64,000 bases of DNA from Tetrapyrgos nigripes (GCA_013368315.1 JAACJM010000006.1:1178001-1242000), one strand, 5' to 3'; shown: positions 10,438 to 22,662, numbered from the stretch's first letter. The notes: generated by a model from the letters alone, not told the origin. A program made the numbers and translations.

Positions 10438-12661
10438 ATGATTGACGCAGCTCTCACCATGACCATGACTTGGCAGAGTATCATATCCGTCCTCTTATGC
10501 TTGTCGACGCTTTATCTCTTTCAGACCTTCCGCAGAAATGTGTCTATGCGCTACCCTCCAGGCCCTCGGGGAATACCTCTTCTGGGAAATGCATTGCAGC
10601 TTCCAAATGTAAAGCCATGGCATACACTAGCGAAATGGAAGATCGCCACTCCATGCCAATCTTACATGACCTGAACGATCTTAACGTGCAGGTCCAATAG
10701 TCTATTTACATAACTATGGCTGGTCAACCAATGATTATTCTCAATACTAAGAAAACTGTGGAAGATTTACTTAATCAACGCACTTCAAAATATTCCGCTC
10801 GTCCTCATTTCATCGTTGCGAATATAATGACAGGAGGCCTCAGTCTTGTCCTTACGTCTGGTGGGGAAAGGTTTGCATTTTATCGCGGTTTTTACTTGAC
10901 GTACCATGAAGGCTGACGAAATCCAATTTGCTCTCTTCGCTGTTCAGATGGTGAAAGATGCGTCGTGCATGTGATAACGTTCTGGGTCTCAAAAATGCAG
11001 TCAATTATCATTCGATCCAGCGGAATGAAGCTGTATTCACAGCGCATAGTTTACTCGGCGAGCCTGAAAATTGGAGATCTCATATTGAAAGGTGAGACGA
11101 TTCTCTCTGTCCAAGGCCAACAAATAACTTACCTCCACTTAGAACATCCTCCTCGGTTGCTCTTTCCATGATGTACGACTCACCCCTCGTACAGTCACTT
11201 CAAGATCCCTCCCTACTGTGGATGAATCGTTACGTAGAGGAAATATCCGCCATTCTGATGCCTGGTGCTTTCCTGGTAGAGGTGCTTCCATTTCTGCGGC
11301 ACCTACCTAGGTCGCTTTCGAAATGGCGACGGGATGCAGAGGAGTCTTTTGAAAAGAGCACCGCCTATTTTGAGAAAAGGTTTCAAAATATTAAGAAGCA
11401 GGTCGTATGTCAATCACTTTTCCTTTGCAATGATTAGAGGGTTGATTGCAAAGTTTTTCATCGACAGGTAAGCGGTCAAGAGCAGCGTCCCAGCTTTTGC
11501 GTTTCTCTTGCAGAAAATCAAGAAAATAGCAAATTGTCTGATCAGGAATGTGCTTGGCTTGCAGGACTTCTCTAGTAAGACTTCCTCAATGTCATAATAT
11601 CTATGAAGAACTTGAAGCTCATATACTGATTCATCACGTAGCGCTGCTGGTTCAGAAACCGTCAGTAAAGTTCACATTTCCGCAATGGCGAAACGTCCCA
11701 GCTCATATTATACTTGATCTAGACGGCAACTACGATGATATGGTTCATATTCTGCATGGTATTGTTCCCTGATATTCAGACCCGTGCCCAAGAGGAACTC
11801 GACAAGGTTGTTGGACGTTCACGGGTTCCTTCCTTCGCTGACCTTAAGCATCTTCCGTATATTCACGCCATTGTCAAAGAGGTATGTGTCCCTACTTGTC
11901 TTCTGTCCATGAATCGAATTTGAATTTACAGATACTACGATGGAGAACACCTCATGTCAGCGCCGAAGTGAGCTCATTTGGTACACGTCTCTAATTTAGA
12001 GTCACAAACAGTCTGACTTGTAGGATGACTACTACGATGGGTACTACATACCTAAAGGGACATTATGCCTTGCGAATGTATGGTATGTTCGTAACTTGAC
12101 GGTGCCCGCAGAATAGCTTTGATAGTGACTCAGATCCATCAACCACGACCCTGAGATATACGGGCAGATGCAGAGGAATTCCGACCAGAAGGCACCTTGA
12201 CGAAAACGGCCAGCTGAAAGATGGACTGCTGGGTTTGTCGGAATCACACTTTACTTATGGTTTTGGTCAACGGTCAATGCAATCAACCCGTTCATAACCA
12301 ACATTCTCCCTATTCATGAGCAGAATCTGTGTCGGACGGCATGTTGCCAATAATACGTTGTTCATGGCAGCGGCAACTATCCTATGGACCATGCGGTTGG
12401 AAGGTGTAAAGGATTCGGACGGTAACGTCGTAGTACCTGACGTCAATTCCGAAGAAGAAAATGGTGTCTTGGTGTAAGTTTCTACCCGGTTGAAAGAACT
12501 GGGCTACAACATCATGATTTCGGCTAACCCTTCGATAGACGCCCTCCCCCATTTTCAATCACAACGACTCCCCGTTTCCGAGATGCAGATACATTCATAA
12601 AGGAGGCACGAGACGAAGTTGTGGAAGAGAATCTCGTGGCACGTCTGGATGCTAGAGATTG
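10438..12661 (+). pseudogene. Cytochrome P450, broken
   Basis: A membrane-anchored microsomal P450: hydrophobic N-terminus, then 'RYPPGPRGIPLLGNALQLPN', 'YAAGSET' (I-helix), 'KEILRWRTPH' (ExxR), and the heme loop 'FTYGFGQRICVGRHVAN' with its Cys intact. About ten exons are joined by GT-AG introns of 50-70 nt, and the end is TGA at 12659-12661. Defects: TGA at 10952-10954 inside the C-helix motif (reads R-W-stop-K-M-R-R-A where R-W-R-K-M-R-R-A is usual, so CGA to TGA); loss of the first donor site (GA where GT is expected, near 10640); and reading-frame shifts near 10712 and 12160-12200. Organisation and sequence suit the large agaricomycete P450 expansions; I do not assign a CYP number. Confidence 0.88.
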
Positions 12662-13289
12662 ATTGGTGGAAGTTATCTCATCAATATACTATGATACAAA
12701 GGGTGCTGACTGAGAGTATAGGATACTAGTAGAAGTTCTGTCTGTAATAATAAATATCAATAATATAAAAACTTGTGTCAGAGCCAATTCCCCTATGATG
12801 AGAAGAAAACATGACATACCCTGACACCGAAATGGGGCACTATACATAGGCATGCATGCGCATTACATCGCAGCCAACGCCGCCACTATGTAACCACATC
12901 AATGAACAATCGAAAACGCAAAACATGCGGGTGAACTCGCAAACCACAGTACATCTCCCATTCCTATCATCAGGTAGTTATGGTTATTGGGGCGGGTCAT
13001 GTCGATTTGTCAAGGACCTAACGTCTCTGGTACTCATATGGACTCATAGAGCTGGATATGAAACGCCGTTGTACTTGGTATAAGTAAGTAATAAATTGAT
13101 CCTTATGTATAATGGTACTTTGGAGTCTGCTTGCATGGCCTTCCTGAGTTACATATATACACACGAAGAGTGTTAAGTATATCGTCAGTCTGGATCTAAC
13201 GCATCATTTTAATGATCGCTGTTACTGTCTGTCTAGGAGAGACTAGGATCATCGAGACTATTCCTGAGTGGCGACAGGATATAAGCTCA
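12662..13289. other. Intergenic stretch
   Basis: Contains the remnant matching 10020-10135 (at 12970-13083) and a short dispersed repeat (13146-13195). No complete gene is seen. Confidence 0.5.
13146..13195 (+). repeat. Short dispersed repeat, second copy at 33940-33990
   Basis: Shared phrases 'acatatatacacacg' and 'tatatcgtcagtctgg' appear in the same order and spacing at both places. Each copy lies close to a P450 gene: downstream of the broken one here, upstream of the intact one at 33.6 kb. Confidence 0.6.
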
Positions 13290-13822
13290 TAGTGTTGTAA
13301 ACGGTCCGACTCGATAGCGGCTAGCCGACGAGCCGAGCCGGTATTAGAGCCGCGGCTCGGCTCTGACTGGCTCGCGGCTCGAGTCATCTAGGGTAGGTCA
13401 AAAATTTTGTCTGTGTGGAGCAGTCAGAGTTCCATTTCAGAGATGCCAACAAGCACTGGCTTCCTCACTTCCCTTATGAAGATGGCTGGAGCCTGTCAGC
13501 CTTGTTGGAAATTGAAGTTGTCGAACCTCGTCATGTCATCCTTGGCATGTTCCCACGACCTCGCTTACACCTCATTTTGCAAACATTCTTGTGATTCGTA
13601 AAATACACAGGTAAAACTACTTTAAATTACTCATATATACTATTTACGGACTTGAGATAGCCTTTCAGCTTTGTAGGTAGCAATAGTTTGCTTTTTTCCG
13701 TAGACGATTGGATTTCACCGACTCTAAACGGCTAGAGTCGGAGTCGAGTCGATTTTACCGGCTCTGACAAAGAGCCGAGCCGGAGCGGACCATAGCCGAC
13801 CGTTTACATCACTATAAGCTCA
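13282..13822. mobile_element. hAT MITE, 525 bp, with 8-bp target duplications
   Basis: The element is 13290-13814. Its ends are TAGTGTTGTAAACGGTC (left) and the inverse of TAGTGATGTAAACGGTC (right), one mismatch in 17. The flanking 8-mers are identical: TAAGCTCA at 13282-13289 and 13815-13822. Subterminal DNA repeats 'gagccgagccgg' and 'ggctcggctc' motifs. No transposase remnant is visible, so it is non-autonomous. Its TAGTGATGT end is like those at 974 and 5944, so the same kind of transposase probably mobilised them. Confidence 0.93.
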
Positions 13823-14165
13823 CACTGCTCTGACTAGTACTTAGTCTATAACCATCAGTGCGGATCGTTCCAAAAGGGCCGTACATGATTCTTTAAGTCT
13901 ATTGCTCTACCTTATACGTAGTACTGATCTTTAAGTCTTCCTGAGGTGTTTGCATTGGTTAGCGTTTGTGCTCCTATTCTCGCTTAACCCACGTGATGGC
14001 GACGCGCCTGTGTCCCGGCGTCACCTGATGCTGTCACTTTGGTTGAGTGGTTGAGTTTCCTTTGTTCTCCGCCTTTTCACAAGCTCGCTCTTTGGCCAAC
14101 TCCACAGACAGCGTCAATTTCGTGTTTCTGCGTTCTGCTACCGAAAAGCAACCGCATATACCTTC
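13823..14165. other. Intergenic, upstream of F-box gene
   Basis: No gene or recognisable regulatory site beyond general promoter-like composition. Confidence 0.4.
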
Positions 14166-15875
14166 ATGGCGTACCTCATATGCCATCCTTTGCATCCTCG
14201 CATCACTCAAACTCCTGATAAAATCACAGAGGCATTGAGATCCCCTGTCGGCTCATTCTACTCCCTTCTTAACAACATCTCTCAGCATATCCAGGAGGGA
14301 GAGGTCGACTTGTCCAACCTGACCACCCGCATCCTCGCCCTAGAGAGCACTTTGAAGACTCTGAAGCAGGAGCAGGAGAGCTTGCAGGTCTATCTGAATC
14401 GATGCCGTTCCGCCGTCGCACCCATCCGTTGTCTTCCTTTCGAAATCATGGATCATATATTCGTCCTCGCTTCCGAATGCAATCGTTTCTCGCTCGATGC
14501 TGCTCTGCATAAAGACCCCATTGCATTCAGCTTGGCTGCAGTATGCCGCAGCTGGCGGGATGTGGCTCTTGCGACTCCTCGCATTTGGTCTAGCCTTGCT
14601 ATTCGTATTATGCAGGGCGAACGCTGGCTCGAGTTGCGTTCCGATTCGCTGACGACTGTCATCGACTTGTGCCTTGCACGTTCCCGTCATCTACCTCTCT
14701 CCGTTACTCTTGACTTGCAGAACATCAACTCTATTCCTCGTACTGTGATGGAAAGACTTGTCTCAGAGTCCCATCGGTGGTGCAACCTCACTATCTCTTT
14801 GAATAGTCGATTGGGAAGGTTCGCTGAAGAGAAGATACTATCTACTATCACAGAACTTCCCGCTTTGGCAGCCTTGGAATGCTCAAATGCAACAGATGCC
14901 CTCGTGCGTTTGTCTCAGGGTCTGAAGAAGGCCCCCAAACTTGCCTCTTTGAAATTGGTTAATTCCGAGTGGCCTCATCAGAAAATCGCTAATATGAGCA
15001 GTCTCACCTCGCTAGAGCTCGACGGGGATGTCGTTCCTGAAGGGACGGAATGGGTTCCAAGGTGTCCAAACCTAACTCACCTATCGCTCTGGGCTTTGCA
15101 GACCACTCGCTCATACCGCCGCGTTCGTGATATTCCAGCCGGTTCGCGTTCTATTACATCTCTGAGCGTAATGCTCTGGACCCACGTTGACTGCGTGACA
15201 GGCGAACTCCTCCGAAACCTCGAACTCCCCTTACTTACTTCGCTTAGTCTCACTGGTCCTTCGGAATATCCTGGGCCTTGTGAGAAGGCTCTGAACACGT
15301 TATGGGGCTGCATCTCTCATTCAGGATGCACTCTCAGTTCCTTGCGCCTTGACAATGTTCCCATTGATGACAAGGCTTTCATTACTCTCCTAAAGCTGAT
15401 CCCTTCACTCACCGAAATCATCATTGATCATCACGACCCAACGTTGCATCGTCCTCTTATCACTGACGCACTTTTCCAAGCCATGCAATTACCTGGCAAA
15501 CAAAAACCGACCAAAGCAACCAAAAAATCAACGAGGTCCACAGTTCAATTGGAGTCTCCTCCAGATCTGCTTCTTCCGAAACTGCAGCAACTTTCTTTGA
15601 AAGTAGGATGTCAGACTTTCAAGTCGAAACAGTTTGTGGATATGGTGTCATCTCGTCGAAATCTACAGGCGGTGTATGTAGAATTAGGGGCTAAGTGTTT
15701 GCAATTGGTCGAGTTGATTGTGTTGGATGAAGCGAATGACGGGTTGGATGCGTATGAGGCTTTGTTTGAGCTGAAGGAGGAGGGTCTGAGAGTTGAGGTG
15801 AAGATTCCGGAGGATGAGGAGGTGAAGGAACCGGTGCAGGATGTTGATGAGGAGGATGAAGACGACGAAGAATAG
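14166..15875 (+). CDS. F-box protein, 569 residues
   Basis: A single uninterrupted exon. Residues ~40-80 look like a coiled coil (NLTTRILALESTLKTLKQEQ), followed by the F-box: 'IRCLPFEIMDHIFVLASE', then 'AVCRSWRDVALATPRIWSSL'. This coiled-coil plus F-box arrangement is the common agaricomycete type. The middle has irregular Leu-rich repeats (for example 'LTSLELDG', 'LTHLSLWAL'), and the C-terminus is acidic (VDEEDEDDEE). By family, the F-box should bind Skp1 in an SCF ubiquitin ligase, with the repeats choosing the substrate, which is unknown here. The start is the first ATG of the frame; a later one is possible. It converges on the transcription factor gene, with 223 bp between stops. Confidence 0.88.
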   Translation: MAYLICHPLHPRITQTPDKITEALRSPVGSFYSLLNNISQHIQEGEVDLSNLTTRILALESTLKTLKQEQESLQVYLNRCRSAVAPIRCLPFEIMDHIFVLASECNRFSLDAALHKDPIAFSLAAVCRSWRDVALATPRIWSSLAIRIMQGERWLELRSDSLTTVIDLCLARSRHLPLSVTLDLQNINSIPRTVMERLVSESHRWCNLTISLNSRLGRFAEEKILSTITELPALAALECSNATDALVRLSQGLKKAPKLASLKLVNSEWPHQKIANMSSLTSLELDGDVVPEGTEWVPRCPNLTHLSLWALQTTRSYRRVRDIPAGSRSITSLSVMLWTHVDCVTGELLRNLELPLLTSLSLTGPSEYPGPCEKALNTLWGCISHSGCTLSSLRLDNVPIDDKAFITLLKLIPSLTEIIIDHHDPTLHRPLITDALFQAMQLPGKQKPTKATKKSTRSTVQLESPPDLLLPKLQQLSLKVGCQTFKSKQFVDMVSSRRNLQAVYVELGAKCLQLVELIVLDEANDGLDAYEALFELKEEGLRVEVKIPEDEEVKEPVQDVDEEDEDDEE

Positions 15876-16098
15876 TAGATTTTATTTACATAGTAGTCAC
15901 TGATTGTTCTACAATACTACGTTATTTTAGTTTTTTCCAGGCTGGATAGTGACTTTTAGCCCAAATGAATGGAGATATGAAAGTTTGAAGACAGGATGGC
16001 AATGGTAACCTCTCATTCGATAATACGAGGAACAAAAGGTACAGACAGACAAGTAGAGTGATTGGCAAATTCCATCCCCATCACCTATATATTCTGTA

Positions 16099-19000
16099 CT
16101 ACAAACGACCTGTCTGGTTCTGAAGCATCTGATCTACACTCCGCATGAAGGCGTTCCAGTCTTCTGCGTAGCTGGAAGGGGTGATCAGTTGATATTCTGC
16201 CGTAGCAATCTAGTGAACTTGGATTGATTACCTTGGATCGCCAGGCCAGGATATGTTGATCCCATTCAACTCTGCTAGAGGATTTGAGGAGGTATCACCA
16301 AAAAGATCTGTTTGACCTAACAAGAGAAAACAAGCCCAATGCTGTGTTAAAGGGGGGAATTTAGTTGAGAATTTGGCTACGCACTACCATGGTATCCGTT
16401 CCCAGGTGCATAGTTGTTTACATCTTGCAGGCTTCCGTCTGATGAAAGAGGCTTCATTTGGTCGTTTGAAGTACCTGCAAAGCTGAGGCTATCTAATGAA
16501 CCAAAAGCGCTAGTATCAAACCCTACAAATCCAGAAACATGGTCTTGCTGAGCCTGAGATAGATCCGTATATGGATCAAACGACCCAAGCTCGCTGGTAT
16601 AGAAAGGCAGATGAATATTCGAAGAATTGTCAAAGTTGGGGATGCCAGCCTGTTGTTGATGTAAGCCTTGCGTCGATTCTGTAAGGGTTTCAGTCACGGA
16701 ATGGTTCTGGTCTGATATGAAGTCTTGACTCAGAGAAAATGTCGAGAAAGGTGTGTGGCTGGCTGAGACCACGGTTTTAATGAGATCGCTTTGGGAGTTG
16801 GGAATAGTAGATGTGTTAGGGGACAATGTATCATAACCTGAAGATTTGTTCGGACTTACACCATTCGCCCAGCTAGTAAAAACCTAGGGAATTATTCATC
16901 AGACACAGTGGCAGTATAAAAGAGACCGTACAACACGCACTTCGATTCCTGTACATGTATCAATTCAATGCATCTTTGTATCCATGCCATTTCCTTGTTT
17001 GGATCGAAATTGGACAGAATATTGGCCTTTGCTTGTATACCCTTTGCTCTCCAGAGGTTGACCGCCAGGACCATCGCTGCAGTAAAAAGTGGAAACTACC
17101 GTGTAAATGAGTAAGAAGTAGTATTAGCGACGGGTTCATTTTAAAACTAGTAGAATTTCCGAAGAATCTTACCACCAAGTACTGAGAATAAGGTATCGGC
17201 CTCCGTCTCCAATGCGTCTCGCAGACATTGATCAGGGATCTCGCAGCATTTGTGCATATCGCCAGAGAGGGAAAAGGTAAAGTGGAACTCTCCCCTGGTC
17301 TTGGGATAAAGTGACGGTGGATCTGAAGCTGGACACAATAGTACATAGTGTAGAGTAAAGCTGATTGGCTGAAGATCGTCTCGTTCGGATGGGGGGTTTC
17401 CCACCGGACTAGGGATTTCAAGGATCAGTGTATAGAAATTTGAAAGAGAGCTACGTAGTAGCGAGGAACGCTCACGAATATCGGGAACAGAATCCGCCCA
17501 TTGGTTTAAAGCCGAGTCAAGCTCCATCACCATTTTTTCGTACCATTCAAAACCGCGTAGACCGGACCGCCTTTGCAGTTGTGGCTTGCGCACAGATAAC
17601 TATATGGAGAGTATAGCTTTCTTGATCTCCGGAACGAAATAGTACACTCACGATCGTACTCTGAGCAAGACCGACAATCTCGTTCAATCTGCAATAGCAA
17701 TTCCAGTAGGAAATAAGTGACGGCTTTCCTTCAGGCTGTTTGAACGCTTGTTGGGGATCTTCAGTTTCCCAGTATTCATCATCGCATTCGATGAGGGGGC
17801 CAAGATCAAAACTAAAGTGATGATGTCTAAGTAAAGAAATCAGTTTCAAAGAAGAGGAGAAATACGAACTCTTGCGACGACGTGGCTCTCGGACGGCCAA
17901 AATAAAAGCTCAACCTAGTATCAATTACCAGCAGCAACCAGAACACCCGTCTCCACAATTCGCCCTGGATGCAGGGTTGTGGATAATCTATATTGAGCCG
18001 ATGAACCCCTCTCTCTTGAGCAGCTCGAATCGCTATTCCCGTCAAGACCCAGGCGAAATTGGACTGCGGCATGCCCGGGCCCTTGATATATACGATAGTC
18101 AACTGCACGGGTCAATAGATCAGTGAATAGGTGCAAGAGGAGATGATGAGAGCTGGCACGCACAATAAGCATCTGAAGATGATAAAGCGACAACGCATGT
18201 TCAAAGACCATCTTCTCCAGAGGTATCTGGCTTAACCAGTCCCTTTCAATCTTGTCATCGTGCGACTGCGCCATGATTCCAGCACCGATGGTACAGACGG
18301 TGAGCACCAACGCTCCGAATCCAGAGTCGTGGAAATGAAGGCCTTGTGCGATCGATTTCTCGAATGTTGGACGATGAAGGAGAGGTGAATAGACGTCGTA
18401 TTCGTCAAAGTAGAGTTTCACGAATCTTTGGAGAAGATCTGCACTCGGAAATCTAAAACTCGGGGCCTGCAATGACGGAGTCTGCTTGAAAGACAACATA
18501 TGTATCAGAATCAGAGTAAGATGTTAAGAGATTGTTTCTTACGGATGGGACTGTCCAGAACTTTGGCCGCCTAGTTTTCGCCAATATTGATTGCCATTCG
18601 GGAAGACTGAGTTCCTTTCTATGATCTATCGCAGTCATGACAAGTGCAATCTGGCTGGACTCGCCAAAATGTATGTTCTTCTGAAGGCCTATACTAAATC
18701 CAGCCAGCTGATTTGAAAGATCGGCGATGCTGGTTATCTGCCCGTTTTGTGCACATGTAGTATCAGCAGAAGGTGATGTCTCCGTACTAGCCGGAGGAGA
18801 GTCGTTTGAGGAATGGCTAGCACCCTCATTTTGAGAGAGATTGAGTTCCTTCTCCAACGCCCTTGCATATGACGCAAGCCTGAAAAGAATTTGACGAATA
18901 CTGGCTTTATCATCAGGCAAGTGGAAAAGACTTTTTGGGGTGCTCTCCAAAATTCTTGAAATCAGCGCATCTATGGGCTCAGATGAATCCGTTTGAGGAG

Positions 19001-19447
19001 GGCTAGATATAATTATCAATCAGTCATTGTGGTAGTCACGAACCTACTCCTTACCCAGGCTTACGTCCTCTTTTCTGCGCAGATCATCATCTATGGTAAG
19101 CATCAACCTCGCAACCGCAAACATAACGAGTCATTACCTGTCGCGTTCTACTGTGCTTGCAAGAGATCCCTTGAGCCAGGCAAGAGCTGCAGACATTGTC
19201 CAGCATTGTCTCGCTATCACCTGGAGAAAGTCATTAGGCTTCGTATAAGTATACCAAGTCGAGCGTAGTTTGAAATATTCCGCCGACTCGGAGGAGTTAC
19301 TTACATCGTACTGGTTTGTAATGAAGCAGTAAGCTCGAAAAACGGGAAGAGGTAGAACTGAGTATAACAGGACCCACTTTTTCGTCGATTGCAATTATCA
19401 CAAGCGTTTTGGAAACGCCTTTTCTTGCTTAACCCATCTTCTGCCAT
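16099..19447 (-). CDS. Zn2Cys6 fungal transcription factor
   Basis: Start ATG at 19447-19445. The zinc cluster is assembled from short exons: 19378-19447, a 6-nt microexon 19305-19310, 19138-19220 and 19055-19074. Together they give CDNCNRRKIRC and CSSCLAQGISC, i.e. C-x2-C-x6-C twice, followed by the basic KKRGRKPG. Later exons (18543-19002, 18164-18481, 17870-18102, 17652-17826 and others down to 16099) encode the fungal-specific factor domain: 'VYSPLLHRPTFEKSI', 'LWRRVFWLLLVIDTRLSF' with 'GRPRATS', and 'IHRHFIPRP'. The C-terminal part is Ser/Gln-rich and probably activating. About 13 exons, with in-frame GT-AG introns wherever I joined them. By family it is a nuclear GAL4-type regulator; targets are unknown. 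Confidence 0.9.
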
Positions 19448-19873
19448 GGTAGTCGAAAGAGAACAGTCTGTTTGGTGCTATTTGCAGACTCATTCGGCAG
19501 CGTACACGCGTCGCGTTTCTTCAAGTGACTCACTCCAATGCTCTCTTGTGAGCGTAGTGATTTACTTATTCATTCCTGTTTTCCGGATAAGTGAACTCGA
19601 AATCATTTCTTCGTTGTGTCTGTATCACCTTGTCATTTCTGGAATGCTGGGACGGATTTTCTTTGCGTTTGGCCTAAAACAACCAACACTGCCGAGCCCA
19701 AATGAAAGATGCCTTAGGGGTATGTGGGTTTCTAATTAAAATACAGAAGCCAGCCATACTAATTTGGACTTCTTTTATGCTGCCGGAAGGACGCGTCAGT
19801 GAGGGTTCATGTTCATGACTCGTACGCGTGTAGATGACTACAAAAGCCATGTCTTTGTGTCGCTATCTCTGGC
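19448..19873. promoter_or_regulatory. Shared divergent upstream region
   Basis: 426 bp between the start of the minus-strand transcription factor and the plus-strand membrane protein gene. It must hold both promoters. I cannot point to specific binding sites. Confidence 0.4.
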
Positions 19874-20714
19874 ATGGACACTGCTCCTGATAATGCCTCC
19901 GTCTCAGGGAACGCCAACAGCGTGCAGCAGCAGCCGAAGCGGAGTGCTGGTCAAACGGTCTGCTTGGCCCTGGATAGTTGTGCCGCCAAGATTGCCCTCA
20001 CCGGCGGGACGAGTGAGTGGTGGATTCGTCCTGCCGTCAGCATCGCTCATTGACCGATCATTGGTCAGGTTACGCTTTCGGATCGACTTGGTCACGTCTC
20101 AGACCTTCTCAGTTTGTTTTCGACAATCCTCCACCCCAGGCTCTGGTTGGGAGTTCTTTGAGTCAGCCCTCCGGAAACGCGCAGAGAGTACGAGAACTGT
20201 TCCAAAAATCACGTCTCAATGTCTTCCGCAATGCCAATCAGGTAGGTATGATATTTGCAAGTGGGGCTGCGTTTGCCATTATCCTGTTCATACCGGATAT
20301 GACAGACTGGGTAAGGATACTTTGCATCGTTCTCGAACTGTGGTTTGAGCTTCTTTGAAACAGCAAGTTGCAATGATGGAAATAGCCACGTTTTTGTGCC
20401 TATTCTCGAAAGTGCCTGGCCGGCAGGGTACGATATTTTTACTGTCGGCGTTATTTCTCAGACTGTGCATGGTTTTTTGGTCTAGAATAGTAGAGGTATG
20501 TTTCCACGTTGTCTATCTTCCTACTATTACGGTGATACTACATGGATTTTTCTCCTAGCCTCACTTAGACTGAAGTTCGAGAGTTTGACGTCTCTTGAGT
20601 ACTCATGTGCAGGACATGTACCTAGTCCCGCGATATACAGACCCTGCCCACTCATTATATTCAAACCCTTGTCGTTTTAGTGAGTTATTCAAAAGCTTCA
20701 GCCTCAAACTTTGA
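19874..20714 (+). CDS. Multi-spanning membrane protein, 3' end doubtful
   Basis: Exons 19874-20012, 20069-20310 and 20364-20495 join in frame through GT-AG introns. The N-terminus is hydrophilic. Transmembrane stretches follow: 'VGMIFASGAAFAIILFIPDM' and 'GTIFLLSALFLRLCMVF'. A further exon probably starts near 20613 ('DMYLVPRYTDPAHSLYS', 'RFSELFKSFSLKL') and meets TGA at 20712-20714. In the same frame the sequence goes on sensibly ('GWLLAVGVYVAFARGPGRP') before a TAG. The TGA may therefore be another CGA to TGA mutation, making this a recent pseudogene, or the true end may differ. No family recognised. Confidence 0.55.
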
Positions 20715-20981
20715 GGCTGGCTCCTTGCAGTCGGAGTATACGTCGCTTTCGCGCGAGGTCCAGGAAGGCCGTAGCAGTGTCGGGATTTGCCGCGTTAGTA
20801 AACACATCAACCATGAGGCGGCTTTTTTTCATTTCTCCGATTCTCGTACCACCATCATCTTCGACGAGCGCTAAGTATTCCTAGAGGCCGGTGAGTTACG
20901 AATTGACGTCTTACTACTGTGTAAGATTGCAATTGACCTGGAAGGCTTGCGTAGCTTTCTACGTCTACTCTGCTCTGAGCT

Positions 20982-22662
20982 ATGTCCAATTCTCGGCAAC
21001 ATGATGTCACAACCGGCTCTAAACGGTCTGACGACCCTCAACAGCAGTACTATAGCAGAGCTCGTCGCTCATCTCAGCAGAAATCCGATACGCTAGAGGA
21101 AATTTCCAAACAGTTGGGCAAGAAAATAACAGATTTACAGGACGAAACTAGGATTCAAAGAGTCATTCTCAGCGAACTGGCCACCGTTAACGCTACTCTG
21201 CTTTCCAAATGCAGACTCCTGGAAAAGGAGAACGCAGAGCTCTGGAACGAGATTTTTAGAGTAGGTATCTGCTCGTTATTTGTCGAATTTTACATTTACT
21301 AACTATACGATTTCTTCAGATAAAAGGACCCGTTTTTCCCAACGAGATTACCGATATCTTCATTGACTTTCTACACAAAGACCGCGCGTCTCTAGCTGCC
21401 TGCGCACTGGTATGCAAAGATTGGCTTGCAGGGAGCAGATATCATCTGTTTCCTTCGTTGACGTTCAACAATTCCTCGTCAAAGCGCCAATCTAACCTTA
21501 CGGAACTTATTGACCATCCATTGTGTACATTCAAACTGAGTGTACGCAGGATAACGCTAGAGCGGGTCGACAATCACCAAGCTGCAGATGGTGAATCTTG
21601 GTTATCCACAAGTATTCCTTGTCTCTCCGAATTCCCTTCAGTAACGGCCTTACGGCTAGTGGGCCTCACACCCCAAATTGTCCAGTCGAGTCTCTTTGCT
21701 CAGCTCTGGACACAACGTCAATTCTTGGAAGGAATCATTAAGTTGAACGTCCATAAATCCGAGATTCCTCTAGACAGCCAATATCTCCTCGAACACTTTC
21801 CAAATATGACAGCGCTCGACTACATTGCGGAGGCTATCCTTATTTTTTCACCAGCGGGACATGTTCCGCTTTATCATCCCTTTGCGGAATTTTTATTGGT
21901 TTCTCTTCCGGAAAAATGGAGGAAAGTTTCGCTTACGTTCCCAAGGTCTGTTTGGGGAGTTGGGATGAAGCGGTGGTTTAGGTTGCTGAGGCGTACTCCG
22001 ACAACTGTGGATCTGACGTTGTATGAAGTTCGTGATGCGGATATTCCAGTACTTGCAGAATGTCTTCGTTTGCTTGGACCCACCCTTTCTTCGCTTACTG
22101 TAGGTTTTGCGGAGGAAAGATCTCAAAGTGAGTTCCAAGTCAGACTGATTGACCCAGTTGAACTAAAGCTCGATCTGCGCATTATATTGTAGCTTCATTT
22201 TACACTTCGAACATACTCTCACGAAACACAAATCTCGAAACGATCTTCCTCTTTGGTTCTCTTTTCTACGATTCGACACGAAAGGGATATCTAGAATCAC
22301 TACGAAACGCGCCCAGTTTACTCTCATCCATTCCAAACGCTCATCTCCGTCGTATCGTCCTGGCCTTTGTCTTTGGTGACTTTTCCGGACTGCCCGTCGG
22401 AGGTACACTCTTGCCGTCCTCGGTACAGGAAGACATTTGTTCCAAAATCGACGAGTTGTTGGCACCGAGTTCAGCTTCAGACTCGAGGTCTTCCAGATTT
22501 CCTCAGCTAGAGGAAGTAGTGTTCAAATTGTGTCCTCCGGGTGGTGCGTTCAGTGTAGGTACAGGCAAGGATTTGATGGATCAAGTGGAAGAGGTTTGGG
22601 GAGAACATTTTCCGAATGTGACTGCTAGTGGATTGATGAAGTTTGAGAGTGAAGTGGAGTAG
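20982..22662 (+). CDS. F-box protein, 518 residues
   Basis: Three exons, 20982-21260, 21320-22127 and 22193-22662, sum to 1557 nt, exactly 519 codons. The N-terminus is a coiled coil ('ISKQLGKKITDLQDETR'), interrupted by the first intron just before the F-box: 'GPVFPNEITDIFIDFLH' and 'ALVCKDWLAGSRYHLFPSL'. The rest is Leu-rich and repeat-like, ending 'EVWGEHFPNVTASGLMKFE'. Same general plan as the F-box genes at 14.2 and 29.1 kb. Predicted to be the substrate arm of an SCF ubiquitin ligase. The frame is fully open, with no sign of decay. Confidence 0.88.
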
